Shown here in pieces: positions 51,185-59,173 of a stretch of DNA of 64,000 nucleotides. The stretch lies in the NCBI RefSeq assembly GCF_014297445.1, contig NZ_JACORU010000005.1:124001-188000 (forward strand), in the 5' to 3' direction. Within the stretch, counting starts at the first letter, position 1. Each line of letters starts with the position of its first letter. The notes under the pieces were generated by a model, which saw only the letters and a program-made list of their open reading frames with translations, was not told the origin of the DNA and did not search any database. The DNA is from Ramlibacter albus (GTDB taxonomy: Bacteria > Pseudomonadota > Gammaproteobacteria > Burkholderiales > Burkholderiaceae_C). The translations under genes and the position numbers were made by a program.

Positions 51185-52370
51185 ATGACCACCTATGTCG
51201 GCATCGACATTGCCAAGGAGGTTCACTGGGTGTGCGCCATTGATGTTGCGGGCGCCGTCTTGTTGAACCGGAAGCTTCTTAACTCCCCGGAGGATCTGTT
51301 GAGGCTCACGGATGAGCTGCGGCAGCTGCCCGCCCCCGTGCGCGTGGGCATCGACGTGCTCGGTGGCATCGCCGCGCTGGCGCAGGCCGTGCTGCTCGAT
51401 GGGGGCTTTGCTCTCGTGCATGTGCCCGGCCTTGCCGTCAACAGGGCACGCCAAGGCACCGTGGGAGGCGAGTCCAAGAGCGACCCGCGTGATGCGCGTG
51501 TGATCGCCGATCAGGTGCGCACGCGCGCCGATCTGCGCGTGGTCAGCGCCGAGACCGAGCTGGACATCGAGTTGCGTTTGCTCGTCTCGCGCCGTCACGA
51601 CCTCACGACCGATCAGACGCGGCGCCTGGCGCGCATGCACGACCTGTTGGTCGGCATCTTCCCCGAGCTCGAACACGCACTGGACCTGACCAGCAAGACG
51701 GCGCTGACGCTGCTGGCGCGTTACGTCACGCCTGAAGAGTTGCGCAGCGCCGGTGACGCGGGCATCGCCGCGCAGCTGGGACCGCTGGCGCGACGCAGCT
51801 TCGGCCGCGAACTGATCGAAGTGGCCTTGCGGTGCGCTGAGCGCCAGCGCATCGCCGTGCCTGGCCAGACGTTGACCGCGCGCCTGATCAAGGAGCTCGC
51901 CGTCGAAGCCTTGAGCTGCATCGTGCGGCTCAAGGCATTGGACAGCGAGATCGAGCAGCGCCTGGCTCTCCACCCTGATGCGGCCCTCATCCTCAGCCTG
52001 CCCGGCATGGGGGCCATCCTCACGGCGGAATTCATCGCCCAGGCAGGCTCCATCGCACGATTCAAGTCGGCTGACAGCCTCGCGGCCGCGGCCGGCCTCG
52101 CACCGATCCTGAAGCAGTCCGGCAAGACCCGCTGGCTCAAACGCCCCAGCGGCGGCAGCAAAGGCCTCAAACGTGTGTTCTACCAATCGGCCTTCGCCTC
52201 GCTGCGATGCGCCGACAGCAAAGCCTTCTACGCGCGCAAGCGCCAGGAAGGAAAGCGGCATCACCAAGCCTTGATCGCCTTGGCCCGCCGTCGCGTGAAC
52301 GTCCTGTGGGCGATGCTTCACAACCGCCAGCCGTTCATCGCATCCCTTACGCACTCTTCTTGACAAAGAC
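51105..52370 (+). mobile_element. IS110-family insertion sequence inside the operon (boundaries uncertain)
   Basis: The element contains one transposase gene and sits between the acyl-CoA ligase stop and the crotonase start, in opposite orientation to the operon. ATTAGGC is found at 51105-51111 and again at 52371-52377, which could mark the junctions; alternatively the left end lies further left, near 50975. There are no long terminal inverted repeats, as expected for IS110. The right non-coding end is only about 8 bp. Confidence 0.6.
51185..52363 (+). CDS. IS110-family transposase
   Basis: A 392-residue RNA-guided DEDD recombinase. The N-terminal RuvC-like domain begins TTYVGIDIAKEVHW with the first catalytic aspartate at D8, and SKSDPRDARVIADQV holds further acidic residues. 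The C-terminal Tnp20 domain has LSLPGMGAILTAEFIAQAG, AAAAGLAPILKQSGKTR and RVFYQSAFASLR, including the serine of QSG. The length is normal and the frame intact, so the element may be active. GAAGGAG upstream supports the start. Confidence 0.95.
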   Translation: MTTYVGIDIAKEVHWVCAIDVAGAVLLNRKLLNSPEDLLRLTDELRQLPAPVRVGIDVLGGIAALAQAVLLDGGFALVHVPGLAVNRARQGTVGGESKSDPRDARVIADQVRTRADLRVVSAETELDIELRLLVSRRHDLTTDQTRRLARMHDLLVGIFPELEHALDLTSKTALTLLARYVTPEELRSAGDAGIAAQLGPLARRSFGRELIEVALRCAERQRIAVPGQTLTARLIKELAVEALSCIVRLKALDSEIEQRLALHPDAALILSLPGMGAILTAEFIAQAGSIARFKSADSLAAAAGLAPILKQSGKTRWLKRPSGGSKGLKRVFYQSAFASLRCADSKAFYARKRQEGKRHHQALIALARRRVNVLWAMLHNRQPFIASLTHSS

Positions 52371-52371
52371 A

Positions 52372-54006
52372 TTAGGCGGCCTCCTTCATGGACGAAGCGC
52401 GGTGCTGCTCCTGCAGCTCGCGCCAGAGGATCTTGCCGGTGCCGGACTTCGGCAGTTTCTCGACGAACTCCACGATGCGCGGCGCCTTGTAGACGGCCAT
52501 GCGCTCGCGGCACCAGTCGATGACCTGCTGCTCGGTGTACTCGCTGCGCATGCCCGGCTTGCACACGACGAGCGCCTTCACGGTCTCGCCGCGCTTGCCG
52601 TCCGGCACGCCGATGACGCAGGCCTCGTGCACGGCCGGATGGTCGTACATGGCGTTCTCCACCTCGTTGGGCCACACCTTGTAGCCCGAGGCGTTGATCA
52701 TGCGCTTGAGGCGGTCGCGGATGAAGAAGTAACCCTCTTCGTCCATGTACCCCAGGTCGCCCGTGCGGAAGAAGCGCTTGCCGTCGATCTCGAGGAAGGC
52801 CTCGCGCGTGGCGGCCGGGTTGTTCCAGTAGCCGAGGGTGATCTGCTTCCCGTGGGCGACGAGCTCGCCGGTTTCGCCCTGCGGCAGTTCGGCCAGCGTC
52901 TGCGGGTCGATCACGCGCATGTCCACGCCTTGGGACGGGATGCCCAGGCACTGGCGCTTGCCGCGACCGAGCGGGTTGGCCTGCAGGAAGGACGCCGTCT
53001 CGGTGAGGCCGTAGCCTTCGTTGTAGATGATGCCGTAGCGCTCGGTGAGCATCGTGGCCACGGCCTCGGGCATCGCGGCCGCGCCGCCGGAGAGCAGGGC
53101 CAGGCTGGAGAGGTCGCGCGCCTGCGCCTCGGGGTTGGTGAACAGGTCGATGATCATCGCCGGCGGCGCGGTCCACGCCGTCACGCGGTGCTGCTCGATC
53201 AGCTGCGCCGCCAACTGCGCGTTCCAGCGCGGCATCATCACCGCGGTGGCGCCCAGCATGATCGGCAGGTTCATCCCGTTCTGCATGCCCAGCATGTGGA
53301 AGAGCGGGGCCACGCAGAGCATCACCGACTCGGCGTGCAGGCCCTTCCACACCGCGGAGGCGGCGAGCGACGCGACCACCGTCGCGTGCGTGTGGATGCA
53401 ACCCTTGGGGTGCCCCGTGGTGCCCGAGGTGTAGGGCAGCACGGCGATGTCGTCGGGCGAGGTCTTCTCGGGGTCGAACTGGAGGCGCTTTGCGATGGCA
53501 GCCTCCATCGGGTGGAGCCGGTCGTCGGCCAGTTGCGGCAGCGTGCCTGCATAGTCGAAGACGACGGCCGCGGCGATCTTGCCCGGCTCATCGCCGAAGG
53601 GGATCGCGCCCAGCAGTTCGTGCGCGACGAAAGCCGCCGTCGCCCCGCTGTCCGCGGCGTAGTAGCCCACTTCCGCCTGTTTGCACATCGGGTTGACCGG
53701 CACCACGACGCCGCCGACGCGCAGCACGGCGTAGCAGGCGGCGACGTACTGCGGGCAGTTCTGCGACATCAGCAGCACGCGGTCGCCGGGGCCGATGCCC
53801 AGGCGCTGCTGCAGGTAGGCGGCCAGCGCGTCCACGCGCTGCTTCAACTGTGCATACGTGACGATCCCGCCCTCGAAGACGAAGGCGGGCTTGCCGGGGT
53901 ACCGTCGGGCGGACGTGTCCAGGAACTCGGGCAGCGTGGCATGCGGCACGACGAGGTCGCGCGCCACGCCTTTCGGCCAGAACCTGAAGTGGGGCCGGTC
54001 CGCCAT
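52372..54006 (-). CDS. AMP-dependent acyl-CoA ligase, long form
   Basis: A 544-residue adenylate-forming ligase. Motifs are LPYTSGTTGHPKGCIHTHA, YNEGYGLTETASF, FFRTGDLGYMDEEGYFFI and KSGTGKILWREL. It is longer than the other two ligases and has an N-terminal extension (FRFWPKGVARDLVVPHATL). Its ATG overlaps the dehydrogenase stop by 1 bp. It should activate the acid that enters the long operon. The IS110 element begins right after its TAA. Confidence 0.92.
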   Translation of the reverse strand: MADRPHFRFWPKGVARDLVVPHATLPEFLDTSARRYPGKPAFVFEGGIVTYAQLKQRVDALAAYLQQRLGIGPGDRVLLMSQNCPQYVAACYAVLRVGGVVVPVNPMCKQAEVGYYAADSGATAAFVAHELLGAIPFGDEPGKIAAAVVFDYAGTLPQLADDRLHPMEAAIAKRLQFDPEKTSPDDIAVLPYTSGTTGHPKGCIHTHATVVASLAASAVWKGLHAESVMLCVAPLFHMLGMQNGMNLPIMLGATAVMMPRWNAQLAAQLIEQHRVTAWTAPPAMIIDLFTNPEAQARDLSSLALLSGGAAAMPEAVATMLTERYGIIYNEGYGLTETASFLQANPLGRGKRQCLGIPSQGVDMRVIDPQTLAELPQGETGELVAHGKQITLGYWNNPAATREAFLEIDGKRFFRTGDLGYMDEEGYFFIRDRLKRMINASGYKVWPNEVENAMYDHPAVHEACVIGVPDGKRGETVKALVVCKPGMRSEYTEQQVIDWCRERMAVYKAPRIVEFVEKLPKSGTGKILWRELQEQHRASSMKEAA

Positions 54007-55163
54007 CAGCGCTTCTCCAGGTCGCGCGCGATGATCTCCTTCATCACCTCGTTGGCGCCGCCGAAGATCTTGGTCACCCTCACGTCCGCGTACAGGCGCG
54101 CGATCGGGTACTCGTTCATGAAGCCGTAGCCGCCGTGCAATTGCAGGCACTCGTCGACGATGCGGCACAGCGTGTCGGTGGTCCACCACTTGGCCATCGC
54201 GGCCGTGGGCACGTCCAGCTCGCCCTTCATCAGCTTGGCGATGCAGTCGTCCACGAACGCCTGCGCGGCGCGCGCCTGCGTCTCGCACTCGGCCATCTTG
54301 AATCGGGTGTTCTGCATCGCCATCAGCGGCTGGCCGAACACGTTGCGCTGGCGCACGTAGTCCAGCGTCTCGTCGATGGCTCGGCGCATCATCGCGACCG
54401 CGACCACCGCGATCAGCATGCGCTCGCGCGGCAGCTGCTGCATGAGCTGCACGAAGCCCTTGCCTTCCTCCGCGCCGAGCAGGTGGGTGGCGGGCACCTT
54501 GACGTCGTCGAAGAACAGCTCGCAGGTGTCGAGGTTGCGCTGGCCCAGCTTGTCCAGCAGCGGGCCGCGGCGGAAGCCCGCGGCCGTGTCGGTCTCCACC
54601 ACCAGCAGCGAGATGCCCTTGGCGCCGGCTTCGGCACCCGTCTTCACGGCCACGACCACCAGGTTGGCGTGCAGGCCGTTGGTGATGAAGGTCTTGCTGC
54701 CGTCGATGCGCCACCAGTCGCCGTCGAGCCGGGCGTGCGTCTTGATCCGCTGCAGGTCCGTCCCCGCGCCCGGCTCGGTCATCGCGATCGCCGCCACCAG
54801 CTCGCCGGTGGCCAGCTTGGGCAGCCAGCGCTTCTTCTGCGCCTCGCTGCCGTAGGCCAGGATGTAGTGCGCGACGATACCGCTGTGCACGTTGTTGCTG
54901 AACGACTGCGACATGCTGTACGCCTGCTCTTCGACGATGACCGCCTCGTGCAGGAAATTGCCGCCGCCGCCGCCGTAGGCCTCGGGGATGCTGGCGCACA
55001 GCAGCCCCGCGGCGCCGGCCTTGGTCCAGATGTCGCGCGGCGCGTGGTGCTGGGCACGCCAGGCCATCTCGTTCGGCACGCATTCGCGCTCGAAGAACCG
55101 GCGCGCGCCGTCCCGCAGCAGCGCGAGCTCCTCGTCCATCCAGGGGCGGCGGGCGTCCATCAT
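54006..55163 (-). CDS. Acyl-CoA dehydrogenase with relocated catalytic base
   Basis: A 385-residue flavoenzyme. AMTEPGAGTDLQRIKT and KTFITNGLHANLVVV bind FAD. The C-terminal glutamate is replaced (KIFGGANEVMKEIIARDL), while QQLPRERMLIAVVAVA supplies a glutamate at the isovaleryl-type position. It is coupled to the MaoC gene by ATGA. Its sequence differs strongly from the enzyme at 46575-47729, so the substrates or steps should differ. Confidence 0.92.
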   Translation of the reverse strand: MMDARRPWMDEELALLRDGARRFFERECVPNEMAWRAQHHAPRDIWTKAGAAGLLCASIPEAYGGGGGNFLHEAVIVEEQAYSMSQSFSNNVHSGIVAHYILAYGSEAQKKRWLPKLATGELVAAIAMTEPGAGTDLQRIKTHARLDGDWWRIDGSKTFITNGLHANLVVVAVKTGAEAGAKGISLLVVETDTAAGFRRGPLLDKLGQRNLDTCELFFDDVKVPATHLLGAEEGKGFVQLMQQLPRERMLIAVVAVAMMRRAIDETLDYVRQRNVFGQPLMAMQNTRFKMAECETQARAAQAFVDDCIAKLMKGELDVPTAAMAKWWTTDTLCRIVDECLQLHGGYGFMNEYPIARLYADVRVTKIFGGANEVMKEIIARDLEKR

Positions 55164-55549
55164 GGCAGTGCGACCACCGCCTCGGCGCTGAGCTTGACGA
55201 TGCCGTCCTGGTTGGCCGTCTGCAGTTTCACGCGTGCGAGTTGCCGGCCCTGGTGCTGGAACTTCTCGACGACTTCGCCCGTGCAGGTGATGGTTTCGCC
55301 CACGTGCGTGATCGCCACGAAGCGGATGTCGAGCGAGCGGATGGCTTCCTGCGGCACCCAGTTGGTGAGCAAGCGGCCCAGCCATGCAGCCGACAGCATG
55401 CCGTGCGCGAACACGTCCGGCATGCCGGCGGCCTTGGCGAAGTCGCTGTCGACGTGGATCGGGTTGTGGTCGCCCGAGGCGCCGCAGTACAGCGCCAGCG
55501 TGTGGCGCGACAGCGGCGGGAGCGTGAGCGGGGGAAGTGTTTCAGCCAT
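55160..55549 (-). CDS. MaoC-like hot-dog dehydratase
   Basis: A 129-residue single hot-dog protein with the (R)-hydratase motif YCGASGDHNPIHVDSDFA, in which Asp and His are catalytic, then AGMPDVFAHGMLSAAWLG. It overlaps the FAS1-like gene by 8 bp. In the igr system a hydratase of this size pairs with a second hot-dog protein; the neighbouring gene could be that partner. Confidence 0.9.
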   Translation of the reverse strand: MAETLPPLTLPPLSRHTLALYCGASGDHNPIHVDSDFAKAAGMPDVFAHGMLSAAWLGRLLTNWVPQEAIRSLDIRFVAITHVGETITCTGEVVEKFQHQGRQLARVKLQTANQDGIVKLSAEAVVALP

Positions 55550-55943
55550 TTCGCATCACCGAGACGCAGCGCAGTTCCGCCACGAGTTCCTGGCGCTGGT
55601 TGGTCACGCGCGTCTTGCGCACGACGAACTCCAGCGCGCCGTTCTTCTTGTCGTAGATGTCCTCGATGCGCTGCTCGAAGGTGAGCGTGTCGCCTGCGTA
55701 AGCCATCGCGTGGTAGGTGAAGCCCTGCTCGCCGTGCAGCAGGCGCTTGTAGTCGAGGCCGAGTGTCTCGCGCATGACGGTGGAGTGCGGCGACTCGGAC
55801 TCGAGGCAGAAGAAGTACGTGGGCGGCACGGCCCTGGACTCGGGGTCGCCGCCCGTGGCCTTGGCGAAGAACCTCAAGCGGCTCTGTTCCACCGGGACGC
55901 TGAAAGCGGGCATGGTCAGCCCGATGTGCTTGCGGTCGATCAT
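55542..55943 (-). CDS. FAS1-like hot-dog protein, probable hydratase partner
   Basis: A 133-residue MaoC N-terminal-type domain, with IDRKHIGLTMPAFSVPVEQS at the start and AVPPTYFFCLESES and GEQGFTYHAMAYAGDTLTFE later. It lacks the catalytic DHNPIH motif, so it is likely the structural or CoA-binding half of a heteromeric hydratase with the neighbouring protein, as ChsH2 is to ChsH1. Overlap with the thiolase and MaoC genes supports joint expression. Confidence 0.85.
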   Translation of the reverse strand: MIDRKHIGLTMPAFSVPVEQSRLRFFAKATGGDPESRAVPPTYFFCLESESPHSTVMRETLGLDYKRLLHGEQGFTYHAMAYAGDTLTFEQRIEDIYDKKNGALEFVVRKTRVTNQRQELVAELRCVSVMRNG

Positions 55944-57133
55944 TGCAGCTGGTACATCGTGACGACGCAGGCGCCGCCGAGGCCGAGGTTGTGCTGCAGC
56001 GCGACGCGTGCACCTTCCACCTGGCGCTGGTCCGCGCGGCCGCGCAGTTGCGACACGAGCTCGTAGCACTGCGCGAGGCCCGTGGCGCCGAGTGGGTGGC
56101 CCTTGGAGAGCAGGCCGCCGGAGGGGTTGGTGACGACGCGGCCACCATAGGTGTTGTCGCCTTCGACGATGAATTTCTCCGCCGTGCCTTCCGGCGTGAG
56201 GCCCAGCGCCTCGTACGTGATCAGCTCGTTGGCCGTGAAGCAGTCGTGCAGTTCCACCACGTCCAGCTCCTCGGGGCCGATGCCCGACGCTTCGTACACC
56301 TGCTTCGCCGCCGACGCGGTCATGTCGTAGCCCACCACCTTGCGCATGTCGCGCGACTCGAAGGTGGCCGGCGTGTCGGTCGTCATCGCCTGGGCCGCGA
56401 TCACCACGCGCTGGTCGAGGTTGTGCTTCTTCGCGAACTCGGCCGAGCACACGATCGCCGCTGCGGCGCCGCAGGTGGGCGGGCAGCACTGGAAGCGGGT
56501 GAGCGGGTCGAAGACGGGCGCCGAGGCCATCACTTCGTCGAGCGTGAGCGTCTGGCGGAACACGGCGAGCGGGTTGCGCGCCGCGTGCTGGCGGGCCTTG
56601 ACCGAGATGCGGCCGAAGGTGTCGCGCTTGATGCCGTACTGCGCCATGTAGTCGCGGCCGGCGCCGCCGAAGAACTGCGCGGCGCGCGGCGCCTCGGGGT
56701 TGTAGCCCTGCTTGGCCGTCATTGCCTCGGCGAATTTCTCCAGCGGGTTGGGCCGGTCCTCGTACTTGCCCTTGAGCGCGCCGGGCTGCATCTGCTCGAA
56801 GCCGAGCGCGATGGCGCATTCGACCACGCCGCTTTCCACCGCCTGCCGCGCCAGGAAGAGGGCGCTGGAGCCGGTGGAGCAGTTGTTGTTGACGTTGAAG
56901 ACGGGGATGCCCGTGAGCCCCACGCCGTAGATGGCCGCCTGCCCGGCCGTGGAGTCGCCGTAGACGTAGCCCACGTAGGCTTGCTGCACGTCCTTGTAGT
57001 CGACGCCGGCGTCCTCCAGCGCCAGTTTGGCGGCGCGCGCACCCATGACGGTGTAGGGGTCGCTCGCCCCGGGCTTGGTGAAGGGGATCATGCCCACGCC
57101 GACGACGTGGACGGGGCGCTGCGGACGGGTCAT
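55940..57133 (-). CDS. SCP-x type thiolase
   Basis: A 397-residue thiolase of the sterol-carrier-protein-x branch. The nucleophilic cysteine lies in NVNNNCSTGSSALFLA, the catalytic histidine in GLLSKGHPLGATGLAQ, and the second cysteine in LGLGGACVVTMY. It should cleave a 3-ketoacyl-CoA with CoA. It is the first gene of the long operon; the inverted repeat at 57201 lies 68 bp upstream. An unlinked contrast is the cysteine-less paralogue at 47726. Confidence 0.92.
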   Translation of the reverse strand: MTRPQRPVHVVGVGMIPFTKPGASDPYTVMGARAAKLALEDAGVDYKDVQQAYVGYVYGDSTAGQAAIYGVGLTGIPVFNVNNNCSTGSSALFLARQAVESGVVECAIALGFEQMQPGALKGKYEDRPNPLEKFAEAMTAKQGYNPEAPRAAQFFGGAGRDYMAQYGIKRDTFGRISVKARQHAARNPLAVFRQTLTLDEVMASAPVFDPLTRFQCCPPTCGAAAAIVCSAEFAKKHNLDQRVVIAAQAMTTDTPATFESRDMRKVVGYDMTASAAKQVYEASGIGPEELDVVELHDCFTANELITYEALGLTPEGTAEKFIVEGDNTYGGRVVTNPSGGLLSKGHPLGATGLAQCYELVSQLRGRADQRQVEGARVALQHNLGLGGACVVTMYQLQ

Positions 57134-57200
57134 TCGGTACTCCTCGGGTGGCTTTGTCGCCGATAGCCGGGAGTCTGCGCTTGCCGGGGCGGGCGTTCAA

Positions 57201-57228
57201 TCGCCAATCGGGACAAAACGATTGGCGA
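57201..57228. promoter_or_regulatory. Perfect inverted repeat upstream of the thiolase operon
   Basis: TCGCCAATCG-N8-CGATTGGCGA has perfect 10-bp arms. It lies in the 101-bp gap before the operon's first gene and after the Fic stop. No T-run follows in either useful direction, so an operator (for example TetR-type) is more likely than a terminator. Confidence 0.6.
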
Positions 57229-57234
57229 AAAAGA

Positions 57235-58383
57235 TCAGGTCTTGAGCAGCCCCACGTAACGCTCGTAGCTGTAGATGCGGTTGCTGCGGCCGCCCGTGAG
57301 CTCGCCGACGATGCCCAGCGTCTCGAGCTCGCGGACGGCGGCGTTCGCCGTCGGGAAGCTCGACCCGAGCTTCTCCTGCGCTTGCGCGACCGTGAATCGC
57401 GGCATTGTCGGCAGCATCTCGAAAAGGCGGTAGCTCGCCGGGGCCGCGCGCGGGGACTCCACCAGCTTCCTGCGGTCGGATGTGACCAGGCTGGCGACGG
57501 AAATGATGGAGCGTTCGGCCTGGCTCGCCGCAGCGGCAACGCCTTCCAGGAAGAAGGCGATCCAGCCTTCCCAGTCGCCGTCGCTGCGGATCGCGGACAG
57601 CCGCCTGTAGTATTCCGCCTGGTGCTGCTTGAGGTAGCCGCTGAGGTAGAGCAGCGGCTGCGGCAGCAATCCCCATTGCTCCAGGAGCGCGCCGATCAGC
57701 AGGCGCCCCAGGCGTCCGTTGCCGTCCAGGAACGGGTGGATCGTCTCGAACTGCGCGTGCACGAGCGCGATGCGCACCAGCGGCGGCAGTGTGCCCTCCG
57801 AGCCATGAATGTACTTTTCGAGGTCGCCCAGCAAGGCGGGCACCCTTTCGGGCGGCGGAGGCACGAACGCCGCATTGCCGGGGCGGGTGCCGCCGATCCA
57901 GTTCTGCGACTGCCGCAGCGCGCCGGGCTGCTTGCCCGAGCCCCGCGCGCCCGAAAGGAGCAGCTTGTGGGCTTCGCAAAGCAGCCGCACGCTCAGCGGC
58001 AGGCCTTTCGGCGAGTGAAGCTGCTGGCGCACGTGCCGGAACGTACGGATGTAGTTGGTGACCTCCTGGACGTCGTCGGCGTTGCTGACCGCGAAGCCGG
58101 CCTCCTGGTCGAAGACATCCATCAGCGTGGCCTGCGTGCCTTCGATCTGCGACGTGAGCAGCGCTTCCTTGTGGATGGCTCCGTACAGCAGCCAGTCCAC
58201 CGAAGGTACGAGACCCGAGACGCCCGAAAGCCGGGCCAGGGCCAGTTCCGCGTCGCGGTTGGCCGCTTCGAAGGCGTCCGGGCCCAGCGCCGGGCGGGCG
58301 GGAGGCAGCGCATGCGGCACGAACGACCGCACGACCTCGCCGAGGGTCGTGGACTTGACGTAGGTGCCGGTGGTTCGTGGCAT
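57235..58383 (-). CDS. Fic family protein with winged-helix C-terminus
   Basis: A 382-residue Fic/DOC enzyme that should transfer AMP to a target protein hydroxyl. The core motif is HPFLDGNGRLGR, with catalytic H216. The inhibitory helix T-x3-E-G appears in the N-domain as LLTSQIEGTQ (T77, E81, G82), making it a self-inhibited class II Fic. The C-terminal 80 residues look like a winged helix (TVAQAQEKLGSSFPTANAAV), which could bind DNA. The ATG lies next to one palindrome. Confidence 0.93.
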   Translation of the reverse strand: MPRTTGTYVKSTTLGEVVRSFVPHALPPARPALGPDAFEAANRDAELALARLSGVSGLVPSVDWLLYGAIHKEALLTSQIEGTQATLMDVFDQEAGFAVSNADDVQEVTNYIRTFRHVRQQLHSPKGLPLSVRLLCEAHKLLLSGARGSGKQPGALRQSQNWIGGTRPGNAAFVPPPPERVPALLGDLEKYIHGSEGTLPPLVRIALVHAQFETIHPFLDGNGRLGRLLIGALLEQWGLLPQPLLYLSGYLKQHQAEYYRRLSAIRSDGDWEGWIAFFLEGVAAAASQAERSIISVASLVTSDRRKLVESPRAAPASYRLFEMLPTMPRFTVAQAQEKLGSSFPTANAAVRELETLGIVGELTGGRSNRIYSYERYVGLLKT

Positions 58384-58399
58384 TAAAGTGCGCTTTAAT
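58382..58399. promoter_or_regulatory. Fic operator palindrome 1
   Basis: ATTAAAG-TGCG-CTTTAAT overlaps the Fic start codon. Binding here would block translation initiation or transcription. The AT-rich arms stand out from the GC-rich surroundings. Confidence 0.6.
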
Positions 58400-58412
58400 C
58401 CGGTGCTCACCA

Positions 58413-58430
58413 ATTAAAGCATGCTTTAAT
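58413..58430. promoter_or_regulatory. Fic operator palindrome 2
   Basis: ATTAAAGCATGCTTTAAT is a perfect 18-bp palindrome with the same arms as palindrome 1; the centres are 31 bp apart, about three helical turns. The Fic winged-helix domain is the likely ligand. Confidence 0.65.
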
Positions 58431-58465
58431 CCGTCGGCCCAGCATGAAAGCCGGCTTGAATGCCG

Positions 58466-59080
58466 TCAGTACGGCGGCGAGAACCCGTTGCGGCCGGCGC
58501 TGATGCGGGTGGCCGTCGGCTTGCCGTCGATGTCCTGCGCGGTCAGCGAGACCTGCGCGCCCTGCACCAGAAGGTCCCGCGTGCCGGGCTTGAGGCTGAA
58601 TACCGGCGCTTCGGGCGGCACCACGATCGTCTGCTCGCCGCCCGGGTAGGTGACGCGCAGCCTGCGCCCGTCGGACGACGCGGCAACGCCCGCGACGGTG
58701 GCGTTCGTCATCGTGCTTTGCGGCAGGAAGTCGAACGGGCGGTGGCCTTCGCCGGTGCCGCGCATGGCCTCCGGGAACAGCAGCACCGCGATGGCCTTCT
58801 GCGAGCCGTCGGCCTGCGGCATCGCGCCCGCGCCGATGAAGCTGCCCGGCTGGATATCCGAGAACGCCACGGGGTAGACCTCGGTGACGGCGAGGTTGGG
58901 CGCCAGCACCAGCTCCACCAACTTGCCGCTGCGTTCGCGCAGCACGAGCTTGTCAGGGCCGAGGCTGTCGATGTTGCCGCGCAGGCGCGTCGGGGCTGCC
59001 GGCTGCGACCGCGCCGCGCAGGCCGCCAGCACAAGGGCGGCGGCGATGAAGGAACGCCGGGATCCGTCAGGCAGGTGCAT
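58466..59080 (-). CDS. Secreted or lipid-anchored hypothetical protein
   Basis: A 204-residue protein. The N-terminus RRSFIAAALVLAACAARSQ holds a possible twin-arginine pair and a lipobox-like L-A-A-C. The mature part is beta-rich with two similar stretches (RLRGNIDSLGPDKLVLRE and RDLLVQGAQVSLTAQDIDG), resembling OB-like DUF5666 proteins. A beta-barrel periplasmic role is possible. It is divergent from the cupin gene; function unknown. Confidence 0.65.
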   Translation of the reverse strand: MHLPDGSRRSFIAAALVLAACAARSQPAAPTRLRGNIDSLGPDKLVLRERSGKLVELVLAPNLAVTEVYPVAFSDIQPGSFIGAGAMPQADGSQKAIAVLLFPEAMRGTGEGHRPFDFLPQSTMTNATVAGVAASSDGRRLRVTYPGGEQTIVVPPEAPVFSLKPGTRDLLVQGAQVSLTAQDIDGKPTATRISAGRNGFSPPY

Positions 59081-59173
59081 TTGTTCTTCCTTTCCGGGCG
59101 CCGACAGGATAGCTGGACGGCGTTGTCATGTCGCCGCACCGCGCGTACAAAGCGCATGCAGGAGAAGGGTGCC

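Noticed and set aside
51038..53401. A 787-codon minus-strand frame over the IS110 element and ligase
   Set aside because: It runs antisense through an intact transposase and out of frame through the ligase, with no family resemblance.
57201..57228. Rho-independent terminator for the Fic gene
   Set aside because: In the Fic direction the T-rich run comes before the hairpin instead of after it.
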